From: Flavobacterium luteolum | GTDB lineage: Bacteria > Bacteroidota > Bacteroidia > Flavobacteriales > Flavobacteriaceae | Reading direction: 5' to 3' | DNA length: 64,000 nucleotides | NCBI RefSeq assembly: GCF_027111275.1 | Contig: NZ_CP114286.1 | Coordinates: forward strand, 4,016,501-4,080,500 | Shown: piece after piece, positions 8,659 to 17,797 of the stretch | How the letters are laid out: the number at the start of each line of letters is the position of its first letter | How positions within the stretch are numbered: position 1 is the stretch's first letter | Program-made: the position numbers and the translations under genes | Notes under the pieces: model-generated | Told to the model about the DNA's origin: nothing | Databases searched by the model: none | Seen by the model: the letters and a program-made list of their open reading frames with translations, nothing else

Positions 8659-11379
8659 ATGAAAGACGAAGAAGACGATAACATAATTCCAAGCGACGAC
8701 GAGAATAATCAAGATGAAAACCATATTGATGACAATCAAAATGGAGATGACGATGAGATTATCGATGTAGATGCGAAGCATTTCGAAGGACAGCATTTTT
8801 ACGAAAATCAGGAAGAAGAAGGAGAAGACGTTATTACGAAAGTAACCGGAATGTACAAAGACTGGTTTTTGGATTACGCTTCGTATGTAATTCTAGAACG
8901 TGCAGTTCCTGCTATCGAGGACGGATTTAAACCTGTTCAGCGTCGTATTATGCACTCTTTAAAAGAGTTGGATGATGGTCGTTATAATAAAGTTGCCAAT
9001 GTTGTTGGTCACACCATGCAGTATCATCCACATGGAGATGCGAGTATTGGTGACGCCATGGTGCAGATTGGTCAGAAAGATTTATTGATTGACTGTCAAG
9101 GAAACTGGGGAAATATTTTAACGGGTGACGGAGCAGCTGCTTCGCGTTATATTGAGGCACGTTTATCTAAATTTGCTTTGGAGGTTTTATATTCTCCAAA
9201 AATTACCGATTGGGGTGTTTCGTATGATGGTCGTCGTGCAGAACCAAACAATCTCCCTGTAAAATTCCCATTGCTTTTAGCACAAGGTGCAGAAGGTATT
9301 GCAGTTGGACTTTCTACAAAAGTATTGCCTCATAACTTCAATGAATTGATTGACGCTTCGATCAAGATTTTAAAAGGAAAATCGTTTACGCTTTATCCAG
9401 ACTTCATGACTGCTGGTATTGCTGACGTGTCAAATTATCATGATGGAATGCGTGGCGGACGTGTGCGTGTGCGTGCTAAAATTTCTCAATTAGACAAAAA
9501 TACATTGGTCATTACGCAAATTCCGTTTTCGACTAATACATCGAGTTTAATTGACAGTATTTTGAAAGCCAATGAAAAAGGTAAAATCAAGATCAAGAAA
9601 ATCGAAGACAATACGGCTGCCGATGTTGAAATTTTAATTCACCTTTTCCCAGGTGTTTCCCCAGACAAAACAATCGACGCACTGTTTGCTTTTACAGCCT
9701 GTGAAACTTCTGTTGCACCTTTAGGATGCGTTATTGAAGATAACAAGCCGTTGTTTATCGGAGTTTCTGAAATGTTGAAAATTTCAACGCACAGAACAGT
9801 CGATTTACTTCGTCAGGAATTAGAAATTCAGTTAGAAGAATTAAAAAACAAGTGGCATTTTTCTACTTTAGAAAAGATCTTCATTCGTGAAGAAATGTAT
9901 ATCGACTTCAAATTATATGGAGATAGAGAATCACTATACAAATATTTATACGATCGTTTTGAGCCTTTCAAAAAATCATTTGTCAGAGAAATTAATGATG
10001 ATGATTTACAGCGTTTGACTCAAATTCCGATGATTCGTATTACACGTTTCGACTCTGATAAAGCCGATGATTTAATTGCTAAGTTAGAAGACGAAATGAA
10101 AGAAGTAGAGCATAATCTAGAACATTTAACAGATTTTGCAATTGCTTATTTTACCAAATTAAAAGAAAAATACGGAAAAGGACGCGAACGCCAGACAGAA
10201 CTTCGTGTTTTTGATAACGTTGAAGCTACGAAAGTAGTTTTAAGAAATACAAAACTATATGTAAACCGTGAAGAAGGTTTCGTAGGAACAAGTTTAAAGA
10301 AAGATGAATACGTAGGAGACTGTTCTGATATTGATGATGTTATCGTGTTTTTACGAGATGGAACATTGATGATTACAAAAGTCGATGCCAAAACCTTTAT
10401 TGGAAAAGACATTATACACGCTGCAGTTTTCGATAAAAACGATAAACGTACTATTTACAATATGATGTACCGTGATGGTAAATCTGGACCGTCATATATA
10501 AAACGTTTTAATGTTACGGGAGTTACGCGCGATAAAGCTTACGATTTGACTAACGGAACAAATGGTTCGCAAGTTGTTTATTTTTCGCACAATCCAAATG
10601 GAGAAGCTGAGGTTGTGACTATTTTGCTTCGTCAGGTTGGAACAATCAAGAAACTGAAATTCGATATTGATTTTGCTAAACTGGCTATTAAAGGCCGTGG
10701 CTCTAAAGGAAATTTGGTGACCAAATATCCAATCAAGAAAATCGAATTAAAAGAAAAAGGAATTTCAACTTTATTGCCAAGAAAAGTTTGGTTTGACGAT
10801 ACTGTAAAACGTTTAAATGTTGATGCAAGAGGCGAATTGTTAGGTGAATTTAAGCCAAGCGATAAAATTTTAGTAATCAGCCAAAGCGGTAAATTAAAAG
10901 TTATTATTCCAGAATTATCAACTCATTTTGAGGAAGATATGATTGTCCTAGAAAAATGGAAGCCTAAAAAACCAATTTCTGCTATTTATTATGATGGTGA
11001 AAAAGAGCGTTATTTCTTGAAACGCTTTCTGGTAGAAAATGAAGGAAAAGAAGAGAGTTTTATTACAGACCATCCAAATTCACAACTAGAGATCGTTTCT
11101 ACAGATTATCGTCCAGTAGCGCAATTGATATTTGCAAAAGTAAAAGGAGTCCAAAAAGACGATTTACATATTGATGTAGAAGACTTTATAGCCGTAAAAG
11201 GTTTTAAAGCTCTAGGGAATCAATTGACAACAGATAAATTAAGGCAAGTTAACTTGTTAGATCCGCTTCCTTATGAAGAGCCAGTCGAAGAAGTTCCTGA
11301 AAAACCAGAAATTCCAGAAGATGATTCTGTGGAGACAGAATTAGATGACGACGGCCAGATAGGCTTGGTTTTAGAATAA
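8659..11379 (+). CDS. parC: DNA topoisomerase IV subunit A
   Basis: 906 residues. A very acidic N-terminal extension of about 50 residues (many D and E) precedes the conserved core that begins near MYKDWFLDYASYVILERAVP. The catalytic tyrosine is Tyr164 in AAASRYIEARLSKF. IMHSLKEL and VVGHTMQYHPHGDASI match the winged-helix DNA-binding part. The C-terminal third is the variable beta-pinwheel domain and ends in another acidic tail. The subunit breaks and rejoins DNA in the ParC2ParE2 tetramer. Assignment as ParC rather than GyrA rests on pairing with the short ParE. Confidence 0.94.
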   Translation: MKDEEDDNIIPSDDENNQDENHIDDNQNGDDDEIIDVDAKHFEGQHFYENQEEEGEDVITKVTGMYKDWFLDYASYVILERAVPAIEDGFKPVQRRIMHSLKELDDGRYNKVANVVGHTMQYHPHGDASIGDAMVQIGQKDLLIDCQGNWGNILTGDGAAASRYIEARLSKFALEVLYSPKITDWGVSYDGRRAEPNNLPVKFPLLLAQGAEGIAVGLSTKVLPHNFNELIDASIKILKGKSFTLYPDFMTAGIADVSNYHDGMRGGRVRVRAKISQLDKNTLVITQIPFSTNTSSLIDSILKANEKGKIKIKKIEDNTAADVEILIHLFPGVSPDKTIDALFAFTACETSVAPLGCVIEDNKPLFIGVSEMLKISTHRTVDLLRQELEIQLEELKNKWHFSTLEKIFIREEMYIDFKLYGDRESLYKYLYDRFEPFKKSFVREINDDDLQRLTQIPMIRITRFDSDKADDLIAKLEDEMKEVEHNLEHLTDFAIAYFTKLKEKYGKGRERQTELRVFDNVEATKVVLRNTKLYVNREEGFVGTSLKKDEYVGDCSDIDDVIVFLRDGTLMITKVDAKTFIGKDIIHAAVFDKNDKRTIYNMMYRDGKSGPSYIKRFNVTGVTRDKAYDLTNGTNGSQVVYFSHNPNGEAEVVTILLRQVGTIKKLKFDIDFAKLAIKGRGSKGNLVTKYPIKKIELKEKGISTLLPRKVWFDDTVKRLNVDARGELLGEFKPSDKILVISQSGKLKVIIPELSTHFEEDMIVLEKWKPKKPISAIYYDGEKERYFLKRFLVENEGKEESFITDHPNSQLEIVSTDYRPVAQLIFAKVKGVQKDDLHIDVEDFIAVKGFKALGNQLTTDKLRQVNLLDPLPYEEPVEEVPEKPEIPEDDSVETELDDDGQIGLVLE

Positions 11380-11385
11380 AAAAAG

Positions 11386-11418
11386 AAAACGCTAAGATTA
11401 ATTTCTTAGCGTTTTTTT
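11386..11418. terminator. Bidirectional terminator between parC and tssH
   Basis: AAAACGCTAAGA (11386-11397) pairs perfectly with TCTTAGCGTTTT (11404-11415) around a 6-nt loop. A runs on one side and T runs on the other allow termination in both directions, fitting the convergent parC (+) and tssH (-) genes. Confidence 0.85.
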
Positions 11419-11430
11419 TATAGAGTTAAA

Positions 11431-13893
11431 TTAATTTTCAATCACGACAGACTCTGCTATAATCCATTTCACTTCGTTGTTTTCAATAATTACCGATATG
11501 TTGTCGTTGTCTTTAACTTCTCCAGAGATAATCTTTTTAGCTAGAGTCCTTCTTAAATGTGTCCTAATGATGTTTTTGATAGGTCTTGCGCCATATTTAG
11601 CATTATAGCCGTTTTCAGCTAAATACAGTTTAGTTTCTAAAGGAATTTCTACTGTAATTTTACTATTGTTTAATAAATCAATGAATTCTTTTCTAAGGTG
11701 AATCTCAAATATTTTTAGCGCATTTTCTTTATTAATTGGAGCAAAGGGTACGATTTCGGTCAATCGCCCTAAAAATTCGGGCCTGAAATAATTTGCCATA
11801 ATTTCCATTAAAGAACTAGAAGTTGGAATGTCACCATTATTAAATGTATTGACGATATGATCTGCGCCAATATTTGAGGTAAAAAGAATTATGGCATTGG
11901 AGAAATCTCCTTCTTTGCCTAATCTATCGTGCAGTTTTCCTTCGTCCATAATCTGTAGAAATACGTCAAAGACAGAAGGATGTGCTTTTTCAATTTCATC
12001 AAACAAAACAATAGAATATGGTTTTTGTCTAATCTTGTTTACTAATAACCCACCTTCTTCGTAACCAACATAGCCAGGAGGAGCGCCGTATAATAAAGCT
12101 GCCGAATGCTCTTCTTTAAATTCAGACATATCAAAACGAATAATAGCGTTTTCATCCTGAAAAAGAAATTCAGCTAATGACTTGGCCAATTCTGTTTTTC
12201 CTGTTCCTGTTGGCCCTAAGAAAAAGAAAGAAGCAATTGGCTGACCTGCTTTGCTAAGTCCCGAACGTGATTCTAAAATAGATCCAGCAACAGTCTCAAT
12301 GCAATGATCTTGACCGATTACCCTTCGGCATAAAACTTCTTCAATAGTATTTAGTTTTAGTTTTTCTTCTTCTTTGAGTTTTCCTGCGGGAATTCCTGTT
12401 TTTTTAGCAATAATCAATGACAAATCAAAAGCTTCAATATGGGAGCGTTTGTCAAGCGCTTTTTCCTCAAGCGTGCTAATTAGGTTCTCAATATAATTCA
12501 GAATAGATTCTGATGTTTCAAAATTTATTTTTTCATTTTGTTCATCAATATCTATCAAAAATGCTGTTTTGTTTGTTAAATCATGAAGAAACCACTTATA
12601 TTCCTTTAGCAATTGATTTTCAGATAAATTGTCTTTATTTTCTTTTAAAAGATTTAATTTATTGGTAATGGACTGTTTCTCATTAAGAAAAGTTTCTCCC
12701 GAAGTTTTTAAAACCGACATTGTATGGTCGATCAAGTTAATTGCTGATTCAGGAAGACTTTTTTCCTTTAAATACCTTTTAGATAGTCGAATAGATTCTG
12801 AAATCGTTTCATCATCTATTTGTATTTTATGATGTTCTTGATAGCTTTTGATAGATTCACGAATCATGCGAAACAGAGTTTGATCATCCGCTTCTTCTAA
12901 TTTTACAATTTCAAACATTCCAGCAAGCCCTTGCTCTTTTTCAATTCTTTTGGAATATTCATCAATTGTAGAGGTTGCAATAATATTTAACCCCTTTACC
13001 AGCTCACCTTTAAGAACATTTGAAACACCTGAATCTCCTCCATGTTTATCAAGTAAAACATGAATTTCTTCAATAATTAAGATGGCTTTTGGATATTGCT
13101 TAAGTTCCTGAATACAGTTTTTTAAGAGATCTTCTATTTCGCCTTTGTATGAAGCTCCAGCAATAAGTGACGACAAATCAAGTTCAAAAAGCTGTACTTT
13201 GTTTAAAACATCTGGAACTTGATTGGCTATTACATCTTGAATAAGAGTGTCGATTAAAATTGATTTCCCAATGCCGCGATCGCCTATAAGCAGAACATTT
13301 GGTTTAGAAAATCGGCAGAGTATTTCTTTTATGGCATTCAATTCGGTTTCACGACCAATCGCAGATGCTCTTTTTTTAATTTTTTCAAGGTTTTTATGAA
13401 CACAATATTTGCTTAAAAAACCTTTTTTAACTTCTTGTTTTGTACCATTATCAGTTTGCGGAAGTATAATTTGATCCTCTAATAATTCATTTCTTGAGAT
13501 AGGGTAAGATTTCATTTGATCAAAATTGAAACCTACGCCGGGAGAACTTAAAGCAATTATAGTGGAATAAAGACTAATCTCATCTTCATTCAAAGCTATT
13601 CGCACAGATTCTGCCTCTTTTATGACATCATCAATCAAATCACTAGGCTCAGCATCAAGTACATGAATGGTTTTGGGCTCTTCTTCGATTCGAACTTCTG
13701 CCCATTCATCAAGATAATAAACATCTTTGCCCATAGATTCAAGCCGTTTCAAAAGTGATAAATCTCTGTTTAAAATGGCTTTTAATAAATGGGATGCCGA
13801 ATAGTATTTATTTGAATTGTTTTTAGCAATTTTCTTAGCAATTTCTAATGCGCTTAATAGTTCTGCACTGAAAACATTTTTTTCTTCTTCCAT
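11431..13893 (-). CDS. tssH: T6SS AAA+ ATPase ClpV/TssH
   Basis: 820 residues with ClpB/ClpV architecture: an N-terminal Clp-repeat region (1-145), AAA module 1 with Walker A GDRGIGKS at 204-211, an insert with a coiled-coil propensity, and AAA module 2 with Walker A GPTGTGKT near residue 560 and the motif LYGAPPGYVGYEEGG. Module 1 is somewhat divergent. The location beside T6SS genes marks it as ClpV, which disassembles contracted TssB/TssC sheath for reuse. It ends the - strand pair with the PKD gene 7 bases upstream, so the two share a promoter in the 14954-15241 gap. A housekeeping ClpB is the alternative and is unlikely here. Confidence 0.92.
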   Translation of the reverse strand: MEEEKNVFSAELLSALEIAKKIAKNNSNKYYSASHLLKAILNRDLSLLKRLESMGKDVYYLDEWAEVRIEEEPKTIHVLDAEPSDLIDDVIKEAESVRIALNEDEISLYSTIIALSSPGVGFNFDQMKSYPISRNELLEDQIILPQTDNGTKQEVKKGFLSKYCVHKNLEKIKKRASAIGRETELNAIKEILCRFSKPNVLLIGDRGIGKSILIDTLIQDVIANQVPDVLNKVQLFELDLSSLIAGASYKGEIEDLLKNCIQELKQYPKAILIIEEIHVLLDKHGGDSGVSNVLKGELVKGLNIIATSTIDEYSKRIEKEQGLAGMFEIVKLEEADDQTLFRMIRESIKSYQEHHKIQIDDETISESIRLSKRYLKEKSLPESAINLIDHTMSVLKTSGETFLNEKQSITNKLNLLKENKDNLSENQLLKEYKWFLHDLTNKTAFLIDIDEQNEKINFETSESILNYIENLISTLEEKALDKRSHIEAFDLSLIIAKKTGIPAGKLKEEEKLKLNTIEEVLCRRVIGQDHCIETVAGSILESRSGLSKAGQPIASFFFLGPTGTGKTELAKSLAEFLFQDENAIIRFDMSEFKEEHSAALLYGAPPGYVGYEEGGLLVNKIRQKPYSIVLFDEIEKAHPSVFDVFLQIMDEGKLHDRLGKEGDFSNAIILFTSNIGADHIVNTFNNGDIPTSSSLMEIMANYFRPEFLGRLTEIVPFAPINKENALKIFEIHLRKEFIDLLNNSKITVEIPLETKLYLAENGYNAKYGARPIKNIIRTHLRRTLAKKIISGEVKDNDNISVIIENNEVKWIIAESVVIEN

Positions 13894-13900
13894 ATCAAGT

Positions 13901-14953
13901 TTAATCTTTAGACCAGATCAGGTATTTTTTTACTTTATAGCTGATATTCAATCCTTTAATGCAATTAGTTTGTTTGTCTTTATTTAAACGTATTGATTCG
14001 ATTTTTATCTTTTTACCTTTTACAGAAGAACATAATTGAGAGAAAGTCATTAAATCTTTATCATTTTTTACAACAGGAATGTCTAAGTCATCACACAAAA
14101 AATCGGCAAAATCATCTTTTACTTTACTGCCTTCTGCTACTTTTTTGAATAAAATTTCAAACTGATCTTCAGACATTTTAGGCGCTTTTTTAATTACAGC
14201 AGTACTGTCTTTTACCGTTTTGGTTTTTGGTGCAACTGGAACATATTGAAGCATTTCTTCAAGAGGATCCTTTTTTACAGATCCCCGTGGCAATGCAAAA
14301 TCTTCTGCTCTTTTTTCAAATTCATATGAATTTACGTCCAGAGGATTAGTCTTTTTAATAACTCTTGGATGTACATAAATAATCTTTTTTGCCACGCGGC
14401 TAAAGTCCCCATTTATAACTAAAGTGATTGTTTTTTCACCTGGAGTAATAAAACTGTAAACTGGATTAGATGAGGTTTCATCAATACCTTTATTCTCTCC
14501 AAACGCCCATTCCCAAGTTCGTGCATTATCTGAAATGGATTTAAAATAAGCGGGTTGTCCAACTGTAATAGTTTTTGGCGCAATAATTTTTGGCGTGCCC
14601 ATTTTATCAGCAGCAAATTTGTCTTTTATGGTGATTTCTTTTGTGTGGGTGCAATTACCATTAATTGTTAAAGTAACATAGTATTTTCCTGCATTTTTAT
14701 AGATGTGAAACGTGTTTTTTCTGATATCTTTTTCTGATCCATCCCCAAAGTCCCAAACCCATGATTTTGCATTAGGAGTTTTGTCATAAAACTCTATCGA
14801 TTCTTCTGATTGTGAATGATCTGTGAAAATGTAAAACTTGACGTCTTCGCAGTCTACATGATTAAAAAATTGTATGATAAACGCAATGACTCCAGCTAGT
14901 AAGAGAAGTGTAAAAAAAAATAAAACCCTAACATCAATATTTTTTTGATTCAT
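13901..14953 (-). CDS. Membrane-anchored protein with two PKD domains, T6SSiii membrane-complex candidate
   Basis: 350 residues. One membrane segment at about residues 9-29 anchors an exported region. Two PKD-type beta-sandwich domains follow: the first with WVWDFGDGSEKD (near residue 65), the second with WEWAFGENKG (near 145). A linker rich in K and P leads to a C-terminal alpha/beta domain of about 90 residues starting at KMSEDQFEILFKK. Position between clpV and the divergent tss genes suggests a periplasmic part of the T6SSiii envelope complex (TssNQOPR type). I cannot decide from sequence whether it is TssP, TssR or another subunit. Confidence 0.7.
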   Translation of the reverse strand: MNQKNIDVRVLFFFTLLLLAGVIAFIIQFFNHVDCEDVKFYIFTDHSQSEESIEFYDKTPNAKSWVWDFGDGSEKDIRKNTFHIYKNAGKYYVTLTINGNCTHTKEITIKDKFAADKMGTPKIIAPKTITVGQPAYFKSISDNARTWEWAFGENKGIDETSSNPVYSFITPGEKTITLVINGDFSRVAKKIIYVHPRVIKKTNPLDVNSYEFEKRAEDFALPRGSVKKDPLEEMLQYVPVAPKTKTVKDSTAVIKKAPKMSEDQFEILFKKVAEGSKVKDDFADFLCDDLDIPVVKNDKDLMTFSQLCSSVKGKKIKIESIRLNKDKQTNCIKGLNISYKVKKYLIWSKD

Positions 14954-15060
14954 TTCGACATTTTTCTATGTAAGATAAATTTTAATAAAAATAAAAAGCA
15001 AATGTAATTTTATTTATTTTAAAAAACTTAAATTTTGTAATATAATTTTTACAAATTTAT

Positions 15061-15092
15061 TTGTATTCTTACAAAATATTTCACTAGGTTTG
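15061..15092 (+). promoter_or_regulatory. Candidate Bacteroidota promoter for the + strand T6SS genes
   Basis: TTG at 15061-15063, a 21-base spacer and TAGGTTTG at 15085-15092 fit the Flavobacterium consensus TTG-N17-23-TAnnTTTG. It would give a leader of roughly 140 bases before the gene at 15242. The surrounding 14954-15241 gap is very AT-rich, contains no gene, and must also hold the promoter for the divergent PKD-tssH pair, which I could not place. Confidence 0.5.
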
Positions 15093-15241
15093 TGTTCGAT
15101 TCAATCAAAAAGTAAGTAAAGTTGTAATAAATGAATAATTTTCAAAAATAAGAATTTTCGTATATTAAAAAAGAAAGTAAACTGAAAAGTTTTGAGGTTT
15201 GAATAATGTTGAATTTTTAAGAAAGACTAAATAATATTTTT

Positions 15242-15883
15242 ATGAAGCAGTTTGTTATAATAATTCTGGTAATGCATTTATTTACAGAAAGCCATGCTCA
15301 AAAATATATTTCGCAAATTCCCTTCAAATATGATTATTCTTTAGAGCTGTTAAAAAAGCAGACACAAATGAATGAAACAGGTTTGAAAAATAGAATTATC
15401 GTTAATGATAATTCAGAGAATTTAAGTGATGAAGTACTTGCCTTAAAAGAAAAATACTCCATTATTCTGGCTGTTATTCCAAATAAAATCACCAACTATA
15501 AATTGTATTCTTATATAGACCCATGGCTTAATACACCATACAAAGAAAAAAGCTTTTCTAAAAAAGGAATCGACAGTTCTTATTTTCTGCAGTCTTTATA
15601 TAGCGACGTTTACAAGGTTACGCTTCCGAAAGATCCTGCAGGTATGTGGAAGTCTAAATCTATACAAATTTTTACTGGCCGCAGTTTCCTTGCCGAAGGT
15701 GATCTTGTTTTCTTTCGATACGATAAAGACCATCCGATATCTGATGTTGGTTTGTACCTGCATAATGACAGAATTCTGGCTTGTACAGAGAAAGGTCTTG
15801 AGATCTATAATTTCAATGATGAATATTTTCAGTTGCGATACATAGGCGCAGGGCGAATTAATGAGGATGGAAAGAAGAAGTAA
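15242..15883 (+). CDS. Exported NlpC/P60-like protein lacking catalytic Cys and His
   Basis: 213 residues with a signal peptide (MKQFVIIILVMHLFTESHAQ). The second half aligns by eye with the NlpC/P60 fold: WLNTPYKEKSFSKKGIDSSYF corresponds to the helix that normally carries D-C-S-G, and FLAEGDLVFF plus ISDVGLYLHNDRIL corresponds to the strand that normally reads H-V-G-I-Y. Ser112 replaces the catalytic Cys and Asp168 replaces the catalytic His, so cell-wall peptidase activity is unlikely. It probably binds peptidoglycan or acts as a structural part of the T6SSiii periplasmic complex. It overlaps tssG by 23 bases, which ties it to the apparatus rather than to the cargo. Confidence 0.72.
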   Translation: MKQFVIIILVMHLFTESHAQKYISQIPFKYDYSLELLKKQTQMNETGLKNRIIVNDNSENLSDEVLALKEKYSIILAVIPNKITNYKLYSYIDPWLNTPYKEKSFSKKGIDSSYFLQSLYSDVYKVTLPKDPAGMWKSKSIQIFTGRSFLAEGDLVFFRYDKDHPISDVGLYLHNDRILACTEKGLEIYNFNDEYFQLRYIGAGRINEDGKKK

Positions 15884-16811
15884 AAAAAGTCTTGAGGATC
15901 TTGCATTCGAAATTGAAAATATTTCGTATGACATTAGGGCTGAAGTTATTGCTAACGAACTTCTTGAGTCCGGGGCAGTTGTGCAGGATGAAATTACGGT
16001 TTCTAATCAGGGGCAATTTTCGCGTGCCTACAGAAGCGACATTTTGGAGGCGGTAATTCAGGATGATAATTATGATAAACAGGAATATTTAAATATACGA
16101 TTATCACGAGATAGTATGTATGATGCGCTTCCAGAAGGTTTTGTGCATAGCTTGACTGAGAATAATTCTGATAAGTCTGTAAAACAGATGATAAGGGAGC
16201 ATAAACATCAGAAAAAGCAAGAAGCTGAAGCTCGTGTTTTTTTTACTCCTTTTGAAAATGAAATTTTTCATTATCGCACTAAAGTAGAAAGTATTGAAAG
16301 GAACTTTTTATATAAACTGAACGGAAGCAAACCGTTGGATTTTTTCTATGATTTTTGGGGATTATCACACATTTACCCTGAAACTTTAGTTTCAAAATTT
16401 ATACAGCTGCTGCCATATGCGTACAAAATAGTGGGAGACATTGAGCTTGCCTGCCATTGTTTATCAAGTATTATTGAAGAAAAAGTAACCTATACAACAA
16501 CAAGTTCTAAAGAATATAGCGAAGAAGGGGAACAGGTCAGGTTAGGAGAAAACAGATTGGGAGTTGATTTTATTACTGGAAAAGATTACATGGATTATTC
16601 CATGAATGTAAGGATAGAAATTGGTCCAATAACCAATAAACCTTATCAGCATTATCTTAAAAACGGGGACATAAAAATATTTATAGATTGTTTTTGCGAA
16701 CATTTTTTTCCAATGGAAGTTGACATAAAAACAGTCTTACTGATTAATAAAGAAACAGAAGAGTTTAATTTTAGTAAAGAACCTGTGTTAGGGTATACAA
16801 CACGAATTTAG
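15861..16811 (+). CDS. tssG: T6SS baseplate subunit TssG
   Basis: 316 residues. The N-terminal half has the helical pattern of TssG including the early LEDLAFEIENISYDIRAEVI and a central ALPEGFVHSL-like segment. The C-terminal part has the diagnostic RLGENRLGVDFITG followed by VRIEIGPITNKPYQHYLKNG, matching the LG..LG and IGP(L) motifs of TssG (VC_A0111 family). TssG with TssE, TssF and TssK builds the cytoplasmic baseplate wedge. The start lies inside the preceding gene; ATG 15867 is an equally possible start. tssN begins 2 bases after its stop, indicating tight coupling. Confidence 0.8.
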   Translation: MRMERRSKKSLEDLAFEIENISYDIRAEVIANELLESGAVVQDEITVSNQGQFSRAYRSDILEAVIQDDNYDKQEYLNIRLSRDSMYDALPEGFVHSLTENNSDKSVKQMIREHKHQKKQEAEARVFFTPFENEIFHYRTKVESIERNFLYKLNGSKPLDFFYDFWGLSHIYPETLVSKFIQLLPYAYKIVGDIELACHCLSSIIEEKVTYTTTSSKEYSEEGEQVRLGENRLGVDFITGKDYMDYSMNVRIEIGPITNKPYQHYLKNGDIKIFIDCFCEHFFPMEVDIKTVLLINKETEEFNFSKEPVLGYTTRI

Positions 16812-16813
16812 TA

Positions 16814-17782
16814 ATGGTAAAGAAGCATTTATTAGCCCTTATTGATATTAGGCTTATTGTATTTTTAGTAGTAATTATAGCGGTAAGCTTTATACTTACG
16901 ATGGTATTCAGCGATAAAATAAAAGAATTTGCAGTACAGTATAAAAGAAAGTTTTACATCTATATTTTTTCATTTGTATTGATTTATGCATTGGTTGGCT
17001 TTTTAGGCTACAATAAATTATTTACAGAGCTTTCAGACGAGTTTCGATTTTATCAAATTGCCTCGCTGTTATTTGGAATCCTTAATGTGTATTTATATCG
17101 ATGGTACTTTAACGAGTTTAACCTAAAAGGCGTTGTGGGTATCGAATTATTGTTTTCATTTTTAGTAACACTTTATTCAAATGTATTATTTGTGATTATT
17201 TATACCGCCTTAAACGGAATTGCACTAACATTTTTAATGTGCTCCCATTTTTTGATATTCATAGTGCCAACTGGAGTTTATGCTGCTTTTAATTACATGA
17301 TGCAGATTCCTCCTAAAGAATATGTGACTTGGAAAATTCCAGAAAGAAAAAATCCCTTTCCTGAGATAGAAAATGTTCAAATGAAAGATTTGTTGTTGAT
17401 TACCTTATTAATCCAGAAAAAAGAAAGTGACACTAAATATACTTCTATAAGATCTAAAGGTCCCGTAAGAATTGATTTTGGGGCGTTGTTCTATCATACT
17501 GTTTCAGGATATAATCAGCATAATGCTGAAAGTAAAATTGATTTAAAAGAAAACGGTGAAAATTGCAGTTGGGTATTCTTTTTACAGCCAAAATGGTATC
17601 AAACAGCCAAATATATAGATGCAAAATATACTTTAGGTATGAATGGTATTACTGAGAATTCGGTGATTATTTGTAAAAGACAGAAAAAAGAAGAAACCAA
17701 AGTAAATAAAAAAGGTAAGGATAAAGAAGGGTTTATGTTCGAACCTAAGATTGAAAATAAAGAAAAAGAGGTTGAAGCTTAA
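16814..17782 (+). CDS. tssN: T6SSiii membrane protein TssN
   Basis: 322 residues. Five hydrophobic segments fill about residues 10-165, followed by a cytoplasmic domain with KNPFPEIENVQMKDLLLITL, GPVRIDFGALFYHTVSGYN and SWVFFLQPKWYQTAKYI, ending in a lysine/glutamate-rich tail. This architecture and these motifs match TssN, found only in Bacteroidota T6SS. In Bacteroides fragilis TssN links the membrane complex to the baseplate. The gene sits directly behind tssG, which supports that role here. Confidence 0.85.
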   Translation: MVKKHLLALIDIRLIVFLVVIIAVSFILTMVFSDKIKEFAVQYKRKFYIYIFSFVLIYALVGFLGYNKLFTELSDEFRFYQIASLLFGILNVYLYRWYFNEFNLKGVVGIELLFSFLVTLYSNVLFVIIYTALNGIALTFLMCSHFLIFIVPTGVYAAFNYMMQIPPKEYVTWKIPERKNPFPEIENVQMKDLLLITLLIQKKESDTKYTSIRSKGPVRIDFGALFYHTVSGYNQHNAESKIDLKENGENCSWVFFLQPKWYQTAKYIDAKYTLGMNGITENSVIICKRQKKEETKVNKKGKDKEGFMFEPKIENKEKEVEA

Positions 17783-17797
17783 TGTTGCTGAGAAAAT

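Noticed and set aside
15596-15934. 112-codon frame on the - strand
   Set aside because: Lies opposite the NlpC-like gene and the tssG start; no signal peptide or family, and typical of a shadow of AT-rich coding DNA.
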